Positions 1 to 8,237 of a stretch of 64,000 nt of DNA are shown here, piece after piece. The notes under the pieces were generated by a model. That model saw only the letters and a program-made list of their open reading frames with translations. It did not search any database and was not told the origin of the DNA. The DNA comes from Halomarina rubra. GTDB taxonomy: Archaea > Halobacteriota > Halobacteria > Halobacteriales > Haloarculaceae. Location: the NCBI RefSeq assembly GCF_023699475.1, contig NZ_JALXFV010000003.1, positions 131,856 to 195,855 on the forward strand. Direction: 5' to 3'. Each line of letters starts with the position of its first letter. Within the stretch, counting starts at the first letter, position 1. A program made the translations under genes and the position numbers.

Positions 1-1338
1 CGTCCACTCGACGAGACGGACGCCCGCCTGTCGAAGCGCGTCGACGCGCTTCGAACGGGCGATACGGGCGATGTCCCCACCGGTCGTCTCCGGGGTCATG
101 TCCGGCGTGACGACCGTCACCGCGTGACCGCGGGCGGCGAGCGTCTTCACCATCTCGACGGCCCGGTCGTCGGTCAGAGGGGTACAGACGACGACGCGCG
201 AGCGGTCGTCGAGGTGCCCACAGAGTCGGTCGACACCGTTACGACAGACGTTCCGGAGGATGCCCGACCGGTGAGCCAGCGCCGCGGGGTCGCTCAGGAA
301 CCGGGTGAGGCGGGCACGCTGTTCGCGACCGGTCGCGGGTTTCGCGTAGCTCCCCGTCCCGAGCGAGGCGACGCCGACGCGGTCGTTCTCGTCGAGCAGG
401 GCGTCGGCGAGGCGACCGGCCGCGTGACGCGCGAGCGCCGCGCCGGTCTCCCCCTCCGGCTCGCGAGCGACCCGGGCGACGTCCCGGTCGTCGACGACGA
501 GGACGACGCTCGTCGCCTCCTCCTCGCGGAACGAGATGGTCGACAGTTCGTTCGTCCGCGCGTAGCGCTTCCAGTCGATGCGGCTCATCGGGTCGCCGCG
601 AGCGTACTGACGCGTGCTGTAGAACTCGACGCCCTCGCCGCCGTCGTCGGTGACGGTCTGGCCGGGGTACGGCAGCGTCCGACCGTGGAGCGCGGGCGCG
701 TCGAGCGACGTGTCGACGTGCAGCGCCGTCGAGACGGCGGCCGCGACCTCCCGACGGACCGTGCCGCTGGCGTTGCGGGCGACGAGTCGTGGCCCGGAGA
801 AGGCGTAGTCACCGCGCTGTGCCTCCAGTTCGTAGGTGAGGACGGTCGTCTCCTCGGCGCGCAGACTGACGCAGGCGCGTCGCTCCCCGTCGACGACGGG
901 CAGCGCTTCGGGCGCGCCGTCGACGATGCGGAGGTCCGCGATCGGTCGGTCGCCGGTGTTCGTCACCGCGAGGGTGACGCCGACGGTATCGCCGGGCAAC
1001 GGCGCGGCCGCCGACACCGTCCGCTCGACCTCCACGTCGAGCGGCGGCGCACGCGTCACGTAGCCGTACGCGGCGTAGGCGATACCGACGAGGCTCCCGA
1101 GGAACACCATCGGCAACCCGAAGCCGACGCCGGCAGCCCCGGCGAACAGCGCGAGCGCGAGGCCGGCCGACCAGCGGTCGGTGTTTCGCGTCTCGACGGC
1201 CACCTCGCGCGAGGCGACGACGCGGTCGGTCGAGGCGTCTCTCCGGTCGGTCCCGTCGGTGTCGGTGGCGTGCTCCTCCGACGCCTCCTCGACGGGCGTC
1301 TCGGGGGCCGACCCCTCGCGTTCGATGGTGGCGCTCAT
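1..1338 (-). CDS. DUF58 domain protein, C-terminus beyond window
   Basis: Partial gene that runs off the left edge on the minus strand. The visible N-terminal part has an acidic leader, two adjacent membrane segments at about residues 45-85, a beta-rich middle, and the DUF58 signature region (YARGDPMSRIDWKRYART, about residues 245-262). A von Willebrand-like fold follows, with VVLVVDDRD. DUF58 proteins usually sit beside MoxR ATPases and DUF4129/transglutaminase proteins; their biochemical role is unsettled. The ATG at 1338 overlaps the stop of the upstream gene (ATGA), so the pair is translationally coupled. The missing end probably lies within a few codons to about 100 residues outside the window. 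Confidence 0.9.
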   Translation of the reverse strand, partial: MSATIEREGSAPETPVEEASEEHATDTDGTDRRDASTDRVVASREVAVETRNTDRWSAGLALALFAGAAGVGFGLPMVFLGSLVGIAYAAYGYVTRAPPLDVEVERTVSAAAPLPGDTVGVTLAVTNTGDRPIADLRIVDGAPEALPVVDGERRACVSLRAEETTVLTYELEAQRGDYAFSGPRLVARNASGTVRREVAAAVSTALHVDTSLDAPALHGRTLPYPGQTVTDDGGEGVEFYSTRQYARGDPMSRIDWKRYARTNELSTISFREEEATSVVLVVDDRDVARVAREPEGETGAALARHAAGRLADALLDENDRVGVASLGTGSYAKPATGREQRARLTRFLSDPAALAHRSGILRNVCRNGVDRLCGHLDDRSRVVVCTPLTDDRAVEMVKTLAARGHAVTVVTPDMTPETTGGDIARIARSKRVDALRQAGVRLVEWT

Positions 1339-2045
1339 CGCTCACCTCCGTCCGCACGGATGCGAACGCGGGCGGTCCGCTCACCGCCGCGACTCGACTG
1401 CCGGGCGAGACGCGGTTCGGGGGGGCGGACCCGGTCGGAACGGGCGGCGAGTTCGGCGACGACCGCCCGAGCGTGCCGGGGGAACCGCTCGCCGCGGAGC
1501 CACTCTTCGAGGCGGGTCCGGAGCGGCAGAATCACCTCGCCGTCGGCGGCGAGGAAGGCGGCCGTGACCTGGTCGTCGGTCCACGTCCCGTGTTCGACAC
1601 GGTGGCGGGCGACCGACTCCGACCAACCCTCGGTCTCGGTGAGGACGTACACCGCCGCCTCGGTGAGCCGACCGACGACGATCTGTCGGGCCTGGAGCCG
1701 TTCCCAGGTGTTGCCGTCGGCGTACCCGTCGAGCGCCTCGTCGATGGTGTTGCCGAGCGGGTCCTCCCGGTCGGCGACCGGGCTCTCGTCCTCGACGTCG
1801 AGTTCCTCGGTGACCCCCGACGGGGTGAGACGGAGCGCGAACAGCAGCCCGAGCACGCCGGCGAACACCGCCGCGATGGAGACGACCGGGCGAGCGGTGT
1901 CGGCGAGGCTCGTACTCACGGCGAACCGGTCGGGAGCGACGACGACGAGTCCCGCCAGTGCGAGCGTGAGGACGGCGACGGCGGTGAGGACCGTCCGGGC
2001 GTCGAGGAGCGCGCTGAGCGCGCCGAGACGACGACTCAGGCTCAC
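1335..2045 (-). CDS. DUF7269-like haloarchaeal membrane protein
   Basis: A 236-residue protein with two hydrophobic segments near the N-terminus (about residues 17-37 and 48-68). A soluble acidic cytoplasmic domain follows, ending in an Arg-rich tail. No catalytic motif is visible. It lies between DUF4129 and DUF58 genes with start/stop overlaps on both sides, which is the usual position of the DUF7269 family in haloarchaea. The family name rests on position and overall look rather than on a motif. It probably works with its two neighbours at the membrane. Confidence 0.75.
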   Translation of the reverse strand: MSLSRRLGALSALLDARTVLTAVAVLTLALAGLVVVAPDRFAVSTSLADTARPVVSIAAVFAGVLGLLFALRLTPSGVTEELDVEDESPVADREDPLGNTIDEALDGYADGNTWERLQARQIVVGRLTEAAVYVLTETEGWSESVARHRVEHGTWTDDQVTAAFLAADGEVILPLRTRLEEWLRGERFPRHARAVVAELAARSDRVRPPEPRLARQSSRGGERTARVRIRADGGER

Positions 2046-3160
2046 GCGTCGTCACCTCCGTCCTCGTCGTCCTCGTCGAGGGCGTCGTAGGCGTCGAGGG
2101 CGTCGCCGAACCGCTCCTCGCCGCTCCGGCCGCCGTAGCGGACCTCGCGGAACAGGCGCGTGAGCGTGCCGACCGACCGAGCGGGGAGGCCGCGACGGAC
2201 CGCTCGTCGGGCGTACTGCCCCGGCGTGGCGGCGTTTCGGTTGCGTATCGGGACGCGGTCGGTCATCTCCGCCCACGCCTCCTCGACGGAGAGCGGGCCG
2301 AGGTCCTCCGCGAGCGACTCCTCTTCGGTCGTGGTCGTCGCGTCGGTCGTCGAACCGTCGCGGATGGTCTGACCGCCGAGCGAGGAGGCCGCCCCCGGCA
2401 GCGCGCCGAGCGCGCGTCCGAAGCCGGTCGCGATACCCCCCAGTCCGGCCGCGAAAGCCGTTGGGACCGCAGTGAGCGTCAGCGCCATCGCGCGCGCCGC
2501 GCCGCGACCGACGTTGACGACGGCCGACCCGGCCGCACCGAGCACCGTCGCAGTGTCGTCGAGCAGTCGCGGGAGCGTCGCCCCCACGCCGACGACGAAC
2601 CCCATCGTCGCCTGCGGGATGGCCGCGAGCGCGTTCCGGACGAACGCGGGCGGGAGGTCCGGGAGCGAGGGGTGGACGAACCAGAACCCGCGCCGCCGGT
2701 AGCCGAGGCGTCTGAGGCTCAGTCCGAGCACCAGGAACAGGCCGCCGAAGACGGCGAGGACGGGCACGAGGAGCAGCGACTCCCCGCCCGACCCGTCGTG
2801 CCTGTCACCGCCGGAGTCGGCGGCGGCCGGCGTCTCCGTCGGTGTCGCCGTCGGCGTGGCCGTCGGTGTCGGCGTCGGTTCGCCGGGGGCGTTCTCGTCG
2901 CTCTGTCCGTTCGGGTCGTCGGTCGGGTCCTCCACGTCCGCGGGTTGGCCGTCTGCGGGTCCGGACACGGCCGCGTCACCGGCCGGGCCGGTCCACGACC
3001 CGGACGGATAACTGCCGAATCCGACCGCTGGGAACAGCGAGGCGGCCAGAATCACCGCGATAGCACACAGCGCGAGGAGGGCTGCGCGGCGGGGTGCGTA
3101 CACGGTTTCGGTCTTATTTTCCGGGAAATATATCAGTTTCGCGTCCGAAGATTCCTGCAT
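2042..3160 (-). CDS. DUF4129 domain membrane protein
   Basis: From the ATG at 3160 the product is 372 residues. It has an N-terminal membrane segment (about residues 25-45), a Pro/Thr-rich extracytoplasmic linker with PTPTPTATPTATPTETP, a second membrane segment (LLLVPVLAVFGGLFLVLGLSL), and a C-terminal DUF4129 domain (TPGQYARRAVRRGLPARSV). DUF4129 domains often occur with transglutaminase-like proteins in DUF58/MoxR clusters. An in-frame GTG at 3103 begins just before the first membrane helix and lies 27 nt from the TATA element at 3126-3133, so it is a credible alternative start giving a 353-residue protein. The stop overlaps the next gene by 4 nt. Confidence 0.85.
   Translation of the reverse strand: MQESSDAKLIYFPENKTETVYAPRRAALLALCAIAVILAASLFPAVGFGSYPSGSWTGPAGDAAVSGPADGQPADVEDPTDDPNGQSDENAPGEPTPTPTATPTATPTETPAAADSGGDRHDGSGGESLLLVPVLAVFGGLFLVLGLSLRRLGYRRRGFWFVHPSLPDLPPAFVRNALAAIPQATMGFVVGVGATLPRLLDDTATVLGAAGSAVVNVGRGAARAMALTLTAVPTAFAAGLGGIATGFGRALGALPGAASSLGGQTIRDGSTTDATTTTEEESLAEDLGPLSVEEAWAEMTDRVPIRNRNAATPGQYARRAVRRGLPARSVGTLTRLFREVRYGGRSGEERFGDALDAYDALDEDDEDGGDDA
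3126..3133. promoter_or_regulatory. Shared AT-rich promoter element for divergent genes
   Basis: The sequence AAATATAT sits in an otherwise GC-rich stretch. Its centre is about 30 nt from the HtpX ATG (3159) on the plus strand and 27 nt from the GTG (3103) of the DUF4129 gene on the minus strand. That fits leaderless haloarchaeal promoters in both directions. This is an inference from spacing only. Confidence 0.5.
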
Positions 3161-4205
3161 GTCAGCCCTCCCACCCCGCGACCGAGCGCTCACGCGACGG
3201 ATGGTGACGACGCTCGCCGCCGTCCTCGTCGTCGACGCCCTCACCGTCAGCGTCCTCGCCCTGCTCGTCCGGCCGTGGCTCGCACCGCTCGGGGGTGCGC
3301 TCGGAACCGTACTCGGCGTCACGGTGCCGCCGGCGCTCGCGTGGCTGGCGCTCGGTCTCCCGGCGCTGGCCGCGTTCGTCTGGCTCCAGGTCCGCTACAC
3401 TCGGCGCAAGACGCTGGCGGCCGTCGACGCCACGGTCGTCGGCCCGCGTGACCGCCCCGCCCTCCACGCGCGACTCACCCGACTGGCCGCACAGGCCGAC
3501 GTGCGCGTCCCCCGTCTCGCCGTCGTCGACAGCGAGACACCCAACAGCTTCGCCGTCGGTGGGCCCCGCGAGTCGACCGTCGTCGTCTCGACGGGGCTGC
3601 TCGACGCGCTCGACGACGCACAACTCGACGCCGTGTTGGCCCACGAACTCGCCCACGTGAAGAACCGCGACGCGGCGGTGATGACGCTCGCGTCGTTCCT
3701 CCCCGCGGTCGCCCGCGGCGAGTACTCGCTACTGGACGCCGTCACTCCCCGTGGACTCTCGCGGTCGGCGACGTTCCTCGTCATCACCGCGCTGGTCGGC
3801 GTCGGTGCGGTCGCGGCGTCGGCCACCGGTGCGCCCGGTGGGTCGCTCGCCGGGGCCGCCGTCCTCACTGGGTTCGTCGTCCTGTTCGGTGGCGTCCTGC
3901 TCGGACTGGCGGCCGCGCCGGTCGTCTACCTCAGCGAACGCCTCGCCCACGACCGGGAGTTCTCGGCGGACCGAGCGGGTGCGCTCGCCGTCGGGAGTCC
4001 GGCCGCCCTCGCCGGTGCGCTCCGGACGCTTGACGCGGTCGAGACGCCGACCGGCGACGCCCGTGCGGTCGCCGTCGAGGGGCTCTGCTTGCTCCCCCAC
4101 GGGTTCGGCGGCGAGGCGACCGACGCCGCGACGACGACCCACCCCACGACGGCCGCCCGCGTCGAACGCCTGAAGGAGCTGTCGGCGGCGGTCGACCGGC
4201 GGTGA
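3159..4205 (+). CDS. htpX: HtpX-like M48 membrane zinc metalloprotease
   Basis: A 348-residue M48-family protease. Membrane segments lie near residues 18-40 and 50-68. The zinc motif HELAH is at about residue 162 and is followed by VKNRDAAVMT. Two further membrane helices lie at about 200-255, and SERLAHDREFSADRAGALA supplies the third zinc ligand Glu. The C-terminus carries the THPTTAARVERLKEL motif common in HtpX. The family degrades misfolded membrane proteins. The ATG at 3159 overlaps the divergent start codon at 3160; a second in-frame ATG at 3201 is possible. The protein is complete, unlike the fragment at 17232-17711. Confidence 0.92.
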   Translation: MSALPPRDRALTRRMVTTLAAVLVVDALTVSVLALLVRPWLAPLGGALGTVLGVTVPPALAWLALGLPALAAFVWLQVRYTRRKTLAAVDATVVGPRDRPALHARLTRLAAQADVRVPRLAVVDSETPNSFAVGGPRESTVVVSTGLLDALDDAQLDAVLAHELAHVKNRDAAVMTLASFLPAVARGEYSLLDAVTPRGLSRSATFLVITALVGVGAVAASATGAPGGSLAGAAVLTGFVVLFGGVLLGLAAAPVVYLSERLAHDREFSADRAGALAVGSPAALAGALRTLDAVETPTGDARAVAVEGLCLLPHGFGGEATDAATTTHPTTAARVERLKELSAAVDRR

Positions 4206-4305
4206 GCGTCGGCCCGAGCGCACGCGGTCCGCCCGGTCGCTCCGCACTGCCGGGGTCGACTCCCGCCGACGGAACGCTTACCCGCCACAGTCGCCTGGTT
4301 TCGCC

Positions 4306-4830
4306 ATGAGCAATCGCCGGGCGGCGGCCGTCCTCGCGGCGGTGGTCCTCGCCGCCCTCGCCGTCGCCGCCTACGCCCTCTACCCCGCGCTGTCGCTCGC
4401 CGTGGTCGGCCCCCCCTCCGACTACGAGCGGACGACCGTCACCGCCTACGACGACGGCGGCGAGCGCCTCGGCAGCGTCGAGGTCCGGGTCGCCGACGAC
4501 CGCGTGAAACGTTACGCGGGGCTGAGCTACACCGAGAACCTGAGCGCGGACGAAGGGATGTGGTTCGTCCACGACGACACCGCCTCGCGGACGTTCGTCA
4601 TGCGCGGGATGTCGTTCGACATCGACATCGTGTTCGTCGGCGCGAACGGCACGGTCACCGCGATTCACCACGCCGAGGCACCCGCAGAGGGCGTCGACGG
4701 CGACACCCTCCGGTACGGCGGGACGGGCCGGTACGTCCTCGAACTCCCCGCCGAGTGGACGACGCGCCACGGCGTGGAAGTGGGCGACTGTCTGGACGCG
4801 GCGGGCTACGAGACGACCTGCGCGCGGTGA
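4306..4830 (+). CDS. DUF192 family secreted/membrane-anchored protein
   Basis: A 174-residue protein with an N-terminal hydrophobic anchor (about residues 7-35) and then a DUF192 domain. Typical DUF192 features are visible: the stretch KRYAGLSYTENL, GMWFVHDD, the FVMRGMSFDIDIVFV core and a LELPAEW segment. The function of the family is unknown. The anchor points to an extracytoplasmic domain. The start follows a leaderless-like spacing after a GCTTACC element at about 4274-4280. Confidence 0.85.
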   Translation: MSNRRAAAVLAAVVLAALAVAAYALYPALSLAVVGPPSDYERTTVTAYDDGGERLGSVEVRVADDRVKRYAGLSYTENLSADEGMWFVHDDTASRTFVMRGMSFDIDIVFVGANGTVTAIHHAEAPAEGVDGDTLRYGGTGRYVLELPAEWTTRHGVEVGDCLDAAGYETTCAR

Positions 4831-4999
4831 GCGGGCGCGAGGGCGACGGTCCGGTGGTCCGGCGCTGATAGCCGCCGACAGTTCGACACTCCAGCCGCCG
4901 ACCGCCGAGCGGCGCTGGCCCGTGTCAACACGGGTCGAACGAAGTGCTGTCGTTCGGTTTGCCAACCCTTTTCAGTCCTGAACAACTATTCAGTTTCCA

Positions 5000-6934
5000 A
5001 TGGGCATCACCGCAGACGACGACGACCCGTTCGAGGAACAACGGGAGAACGCGGAGAACCCGATGCGTCGCCTCTTCTTCGAGTACGGCGCGGAGAACCG
5101 CTTCGCGTTCGTCGTGGGCCTCCTCTCCAGTATCACGGCCCGCGTCCTCGACTTGCTCCCCATCGTCCTCCTCACGGTCGCCATCGACTCCATCTTCAAC
5201 GACACCCGCGCGTTCTCGCTGCTGTTCGTCCCGCAGTCGTGGATACCGGCCACCGAACAGGGCCAACTGCTCCTCTCGGTCGGTCTCATCGCCGCGGCGT
5301 TCTTCGGCGGTGCGGCGTTCCACTGGACCCGAAACTGGGGGTGGAACTCCTTCGCACAGCACATCCAACACGACGTCCGTACCGACACCTACGACAAGAT
5401 GCAGCGGTTGAACATGGACTTCTTCGCCGAGAAACAGACCGGCGAGATGATGTCCATCCTCTCGAACGACGTCAACCGCCTCGAACGGTTCCTCAACGAC
5501 GGGATGAACTCGGCGTTCCGACTCGGCGTGATGGTCGTCGGCATCGCCGGCATCCTGCTGTACTGGAACTGGCAGCTCGCAGTCATCACGCTCTCGGTGG
5601 TGCCCCTCATCGGCTTCTTCACCTACAAGTTCATCCAGGCCATCCAGCCGAAGTACGCCGACGTCCGCTCGTCGGTCGGGAACATGAACTCCCGGCTGGA
5701 GAACAACCTCGGCGGGGTGCAGGTCATCAAGACCTCGAACACCGAGAACTTCGAGTCCGACCGCGTCGACGACGTGTCTCAGGACTACTTCGACGCCAAC
5801 TGGGACGCCATCGGCACCCGTATCAAGTTCTTCCCCAGCCTCAGGGTGATGGCCGGCATCGGCTTCGTCAGCACGTTCCTCGTCGGTGGCTGGTGGGTGC
5901 TCACCTACGAGCAGACCGGCGCGGCCCCGTGGATATTCTCGGGCAGTCTGAGCTCCGGCGAGTTCGTCGGGTTCGTGCTGTTCACCCAGCGGTTCATCTG
6001 GCCGATGGCGCAGTTCGGCCAGATCATCAACATGTACCAGCGCGCCTACGCCTCCAGTTCGCGCATCTTCGGGCTGATGGACGAACCCTCGCGCATCGTC
6101 GAGGACCCCGACGCCGACGAGTTGGTCGTCGGCGACGGCGAGGTCGTCTACGACGACGTGACGTTCGGCTACGACGAGGACGAGACCATCGTCGAGGACG
6201 TCTCGTTCCACGTCGACGGCGGCGAGACGCTCGCGCTCGTCGGCCCGACCGGTGCGGGGAAGTCCACGGTCCTGAAACTCCTGCTCCGGATGTACGACGT
6301 CGACGAGGGAGCCATCACCATCGACGACCAGGACCTCCGCGACGTCACCATCCCGAGCCTCCGGCAGAACATCGGCTACGTCAGCCAGGACACGTTCCTG
6401 TTCTACGGGAGCGTCGAGGAGAACATCGCCTACGGGACGTTCGACGCCAGCCGCGAGGAGGTCGTCGAGGCCGCCGAGGCCGCCGAGGCCCACGAGTTCA
6501 TCGAGAACCTCCCGGAGGGCTACGACACCGAGGTCGGCGAACGCGGCGTCAAGCTCTCGGGGGGCCAGCGCCAGCGCCTCTCAATCGCGCGGGCCATCCT
6601 CAAGGACCCCGAGATACTCGTCCTCGACGAGGCCACCAGCGACGTCGACACCGAGACGGAGATGCTCATCCAGCGCTCGCTCGACCGTCTGACCGAGAAC
6701 CGTACCACCTTCAGCATCGCCCATCGCCTCTCGACCATCAAGGACGCCGACCAGATCGTCGTCCTCGAAGACGGGACGATAGCCGAACGGGGCAGCCACG
6801 AGGAACTGCTCGGCAACGACGACCTCTACGCCCACCTCTGGGGCGTGCAGGCCGGCGAGATAGACGAACTCCCCGAGGAGTTCATCGAGCGCGCCCAGCG
6901 CCGACAGGCACGGACGAGCGGCGACGACGACTAA
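5000..6934 (+). CDS. ABC exporter, fused permease and ATPase
   Basis: A 644-residue half-transporter of the MsbA/Sav1866 type. The N-terminal membrane domain (about residues 25-340) has six helices. The nucleotide-binding domain shows Walker A GPTGAGKST (about residue 415), Q-loop VSQDTF, signature LSGGQRQRLSIAR, Walker B ILVLDEATSDVD and H-loop IAHRLST. It probably works as a homodimer exporting lipids or drugs; the substrate cannot be read from sequence. The gene stands alone, with an upstream spacer containing an AACTATTCAG stretch near 4984. The C-terminus is a charged tail ending in acidic residues. Confidence 0.93.
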   Translation: MGITADDDDPFEEQRENAENPMRRLFFEYGAENRFAFVVGLLSSITARVLDLLPIVLLTVAIDSIFNDTRAFSLLFVPQSWIPATEQGQLLLSVGLIAAAFFGGAAFHWTRNWGWNSFAQHIQHDVRTDTYDKMQRLNMDFFAEKQTGEMMSILSNDVNRLERFLNDGMNSAFRLGVMVVGIAGILLYWNWQLAVITLSVVPLIGFFTYKFIQAIQPKYADVRSSVGNMNSRLENNLGGVQVIKTSNTENFESDRVDDVSQDYFDANWDAIGTRIKFFPSLRVMAGIGFVSTFLVGGWWVLTYEQTGAAPWIFSGSLSSGEFVGFVLFTQRFIWPMAQFGQIINMYQRAYASSSRIFGLMDEPSRIVEDPDADELVVGDGEVVYDDVTFGYDEDETIVEDVSFHVDGGETLALVGPTGAGKSTVLKLLLRMYDVDEGAITIDDQDLRDVTIPSLRQNIGYVSQDTFLFYGSVEENIAYGTFDASREEVVEAAEAAEAHEFIENLPEGYDTEVGERGVKLSGGQRQRLSIARAILKDPEILVLDEATSDVDTETEMLIQRSLDRLTENRTTFSIAHRLSTIKDADQIVVLEDGTIAERGSHEELLGNDDLYAHLWGVQAGEIDELPEEFIERAQRRQARTSGDDD

Positions 6935-7315
6935 CGACCGTTTTCTTCGTCGGGGTCGCTTCACGTGGCGGCGAAGCCGCCACGGCATGCGGTCGCGGGC
7001 CAACGGCCCGCAATCCGCGCGACCCGCTCCTCGAAAACCGTCGATGAAAAAGGCCGCTCGGAGCGCGTCGCGCTCCTCCCGGTGAACCGCGCTCGCTTCG
7101 CTCGCGCGGACGTTCACCACGGCCCGTCTCGCCGAGGTGTCGAAGAAACGACCGACGAACGGCGGGCTTCGTCACGACCCTCTGGCTCCCAGTCGCAGTC
7201 TGCCGGGCGCACGTTCATCTCCTCGGCGGCGAAACAGAGTGTACGACTCGCGGAGCAACTCGGCCGATTTTGAGGCTCACCTCCGGCAGTCCCCGAGCCG
7301 AACCAGGAGACATCC
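6935..7315. other. Gene-free, hairpin-rich spacer
   Basis: This 381-nt stretch has no convincing gene. A short T-run (CCGTTTTCTTCG, about 6938-6949) after the ABC gene may end transcription. Several perfect stem-loops follow: GTGGCGGC-GAA-GCCGCCAC near 6965, GCGGGCC-AAC-GGCCCGC near 7004, and GCGCTCGC-TTC-GCTCGCGC near 7088. Such GCTCGC-TTC-GCGAGC type inverted repeats are common filler between haloarchaeal genes. A plus-strand frame of about 100 codons here is Arg/Ser-rich and looks non-coding. Confidence 0.6.
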
Positions 7316-7573
7316 ATGGACCCAGAGCTAACGTTCTCTCCGGAGGACACAGGGAAAGAGGTCGTAACGGCAGCCGGCGACGTCGTCGGCACCGTGACCG
7401 AGACGGACGAGACCACGGCGACGGTCGCCCCCCACGAGGCCATCAGCCCCGAGTTGCTGGAGCAACTCGGCTGGGACGCGACCGAACGAGAGACGTACGT
7501 CCTCACCGCGGACGACGTGAGCGGCATCACCGAGGACACGATTCAGGTCGGTGGCACGAGCTGGTCGCAGTGA
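7316..7573 (+). CDS. Small acidic haloarchaeal protein, PRC-barrel-like
   Basis: An 85-residue acidic protein (TFSPEDTGKEVVTAAGDVVG at the start, then a second half ending in SGITEDTIQVGG). The alternation of short strands and the opening 'G-K-E-V-V-...-G-D-V-V-G' resembles PRC-barrel modules, but this is only a resemblance. The ATG follows CCATCC and has no clear ribosome site, as expected for leaderless transcripts. The stop overlaps the GTG start of the next gene, so the two are probably co-translated. Confidence 0.75.
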   Translation: MDPELTFSPEDTGKEVVTAAGDVVGTVTETDETTATVAPHEAISPELLEQLGWDATERETYVLTADDVSGITEDTIQVGGTSWSQ

Positions 7574-7773
7574 CCGCCCTGACCAGTCTCGGCGGCGTCC
7601 TCGCGCAACTCGGCGGGACCGGGGAGTTCCTGTGGCTCGCCGTCGTCTTCCTCGTCGTCGCCATCGTCGCGGGCCTGTTCGGGTTCCGCGGCGTGGCGGG
7701 ACTGTCGATGGGGGCGGCGCGGCTGCTCGTCCTCGTGTTCATCGTCCTCGCCGTCCTCGCGTTCCTCCTCTGA
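7570..7773 (+). CDS. DUF1328 small membrane protein
   Basis: A 67-residue protein starting at GTG 7570, which overlaps the previous stop. It has two hydrophobic helices: FLWLAVVFLVVAIVAGLFGF, then the GVAGLSMGAARLLVLVFIVL stretch. The small 'G-F-R-G-V-A-G' turn is typical of DUF1328 (YtjA-like) proteins. Function unknown; probably an integral membrane protein. An upstream ATG-started reading of the same frame (7270) overlaps the preceding gene and is not credible. Confidence 0.8.
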   Translation: MTALTSLGGVLAQLGGTGEFLWLAVVFLVVAIVAGLFGFRGVAGLSMGAARLLVLVFIVLAVLAFLL

Positions 7774-7802
7774 GGGACGCGCCCACCGATTTCTCGACCG
7801 AC

Positions 7803-8105
7803 TTACAGCGACTCCTCGTCCGCCTCCTGCCCGCTGCCCTCCTCGGTGCCGCGGTCGGAGTAGTCCTCGCGCCCGATGGCATCCTCGGGGAGCATCGTCA
7901 TCACGGCCTCGCGGAGCGCCTCAGCGTCCCGAATCTCGTCGTCCTCGTAGCCCTCAAGCACCTCGCCGAGGGTCATCTCGCCCTCCTGCAGGTCGAGGGT
8001 CGCGTCGCCGTACTCCTCGGTCAGTTCGTCGGTCGAGACGGGGTAGTCGACGTCTTCGGGGTCGAAGTCCTCGAACGTCACCCCGTGGGTGCGGTCGTCG
8101 CTCAT
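7803..8105 (-). CDS. DUF5789 family protein
   Basis: A 100-residue, very acidic haloarchaeal protein. The core YPVSTDELTEEYGDATLDL followed by GEMTLGEVLEGY is the family pattern: a 'YPvtt-eLve-yGd-...-l-eG--tl-evl' strand/helix unit. The C-terminal part LREAVMTMLPEDAIGREDYSDRG is also typical. Function unknown. Two paralogues with the same core but a different tail lie at 15904-16236 and 16585-16917. It is a single gene, convergent with the DUF1328 pair. Confidence 0.82.
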   Translation of the reverse strand: MSDDRTHGVTFEDFDPEDVDYPVSTDELTEEYGDATLDLQEGEMTLGEVLEGYEDDEIRDAEALREAVMTMLPEDAIGREDYSDRGTEEGSGQEADEESL

Positions 8106-8237
8106 CGCTCGCTCCGAGACGCGCCCACCTCAAAGCGCTGTGGCCTGCCCGTTCCGGCCGTGGTGGTGCGAGGGAGACGGGAGTCACCGGACCGGGTCGC
8201 CCACCCGATTGAAGGCGTCTCGCGCGGAGCGAAGCGT

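Noticed and set aside
124..2163. Long plus-strand frame opposite the DUF58 gene
   Set aside because: Long antisense frames are common in such GC-rich DNA. The minus strand holds recognisable DUF58 motifs and overlapping genes, while the plus frame is Arg/Pro/Gly-rich.
6965..7273. Plus-strand frame of about 100 codons in the hairpin-rich spacer
   Set aside because: Composition is basic and serine-rich, it covers palindromes, and no family features appear.
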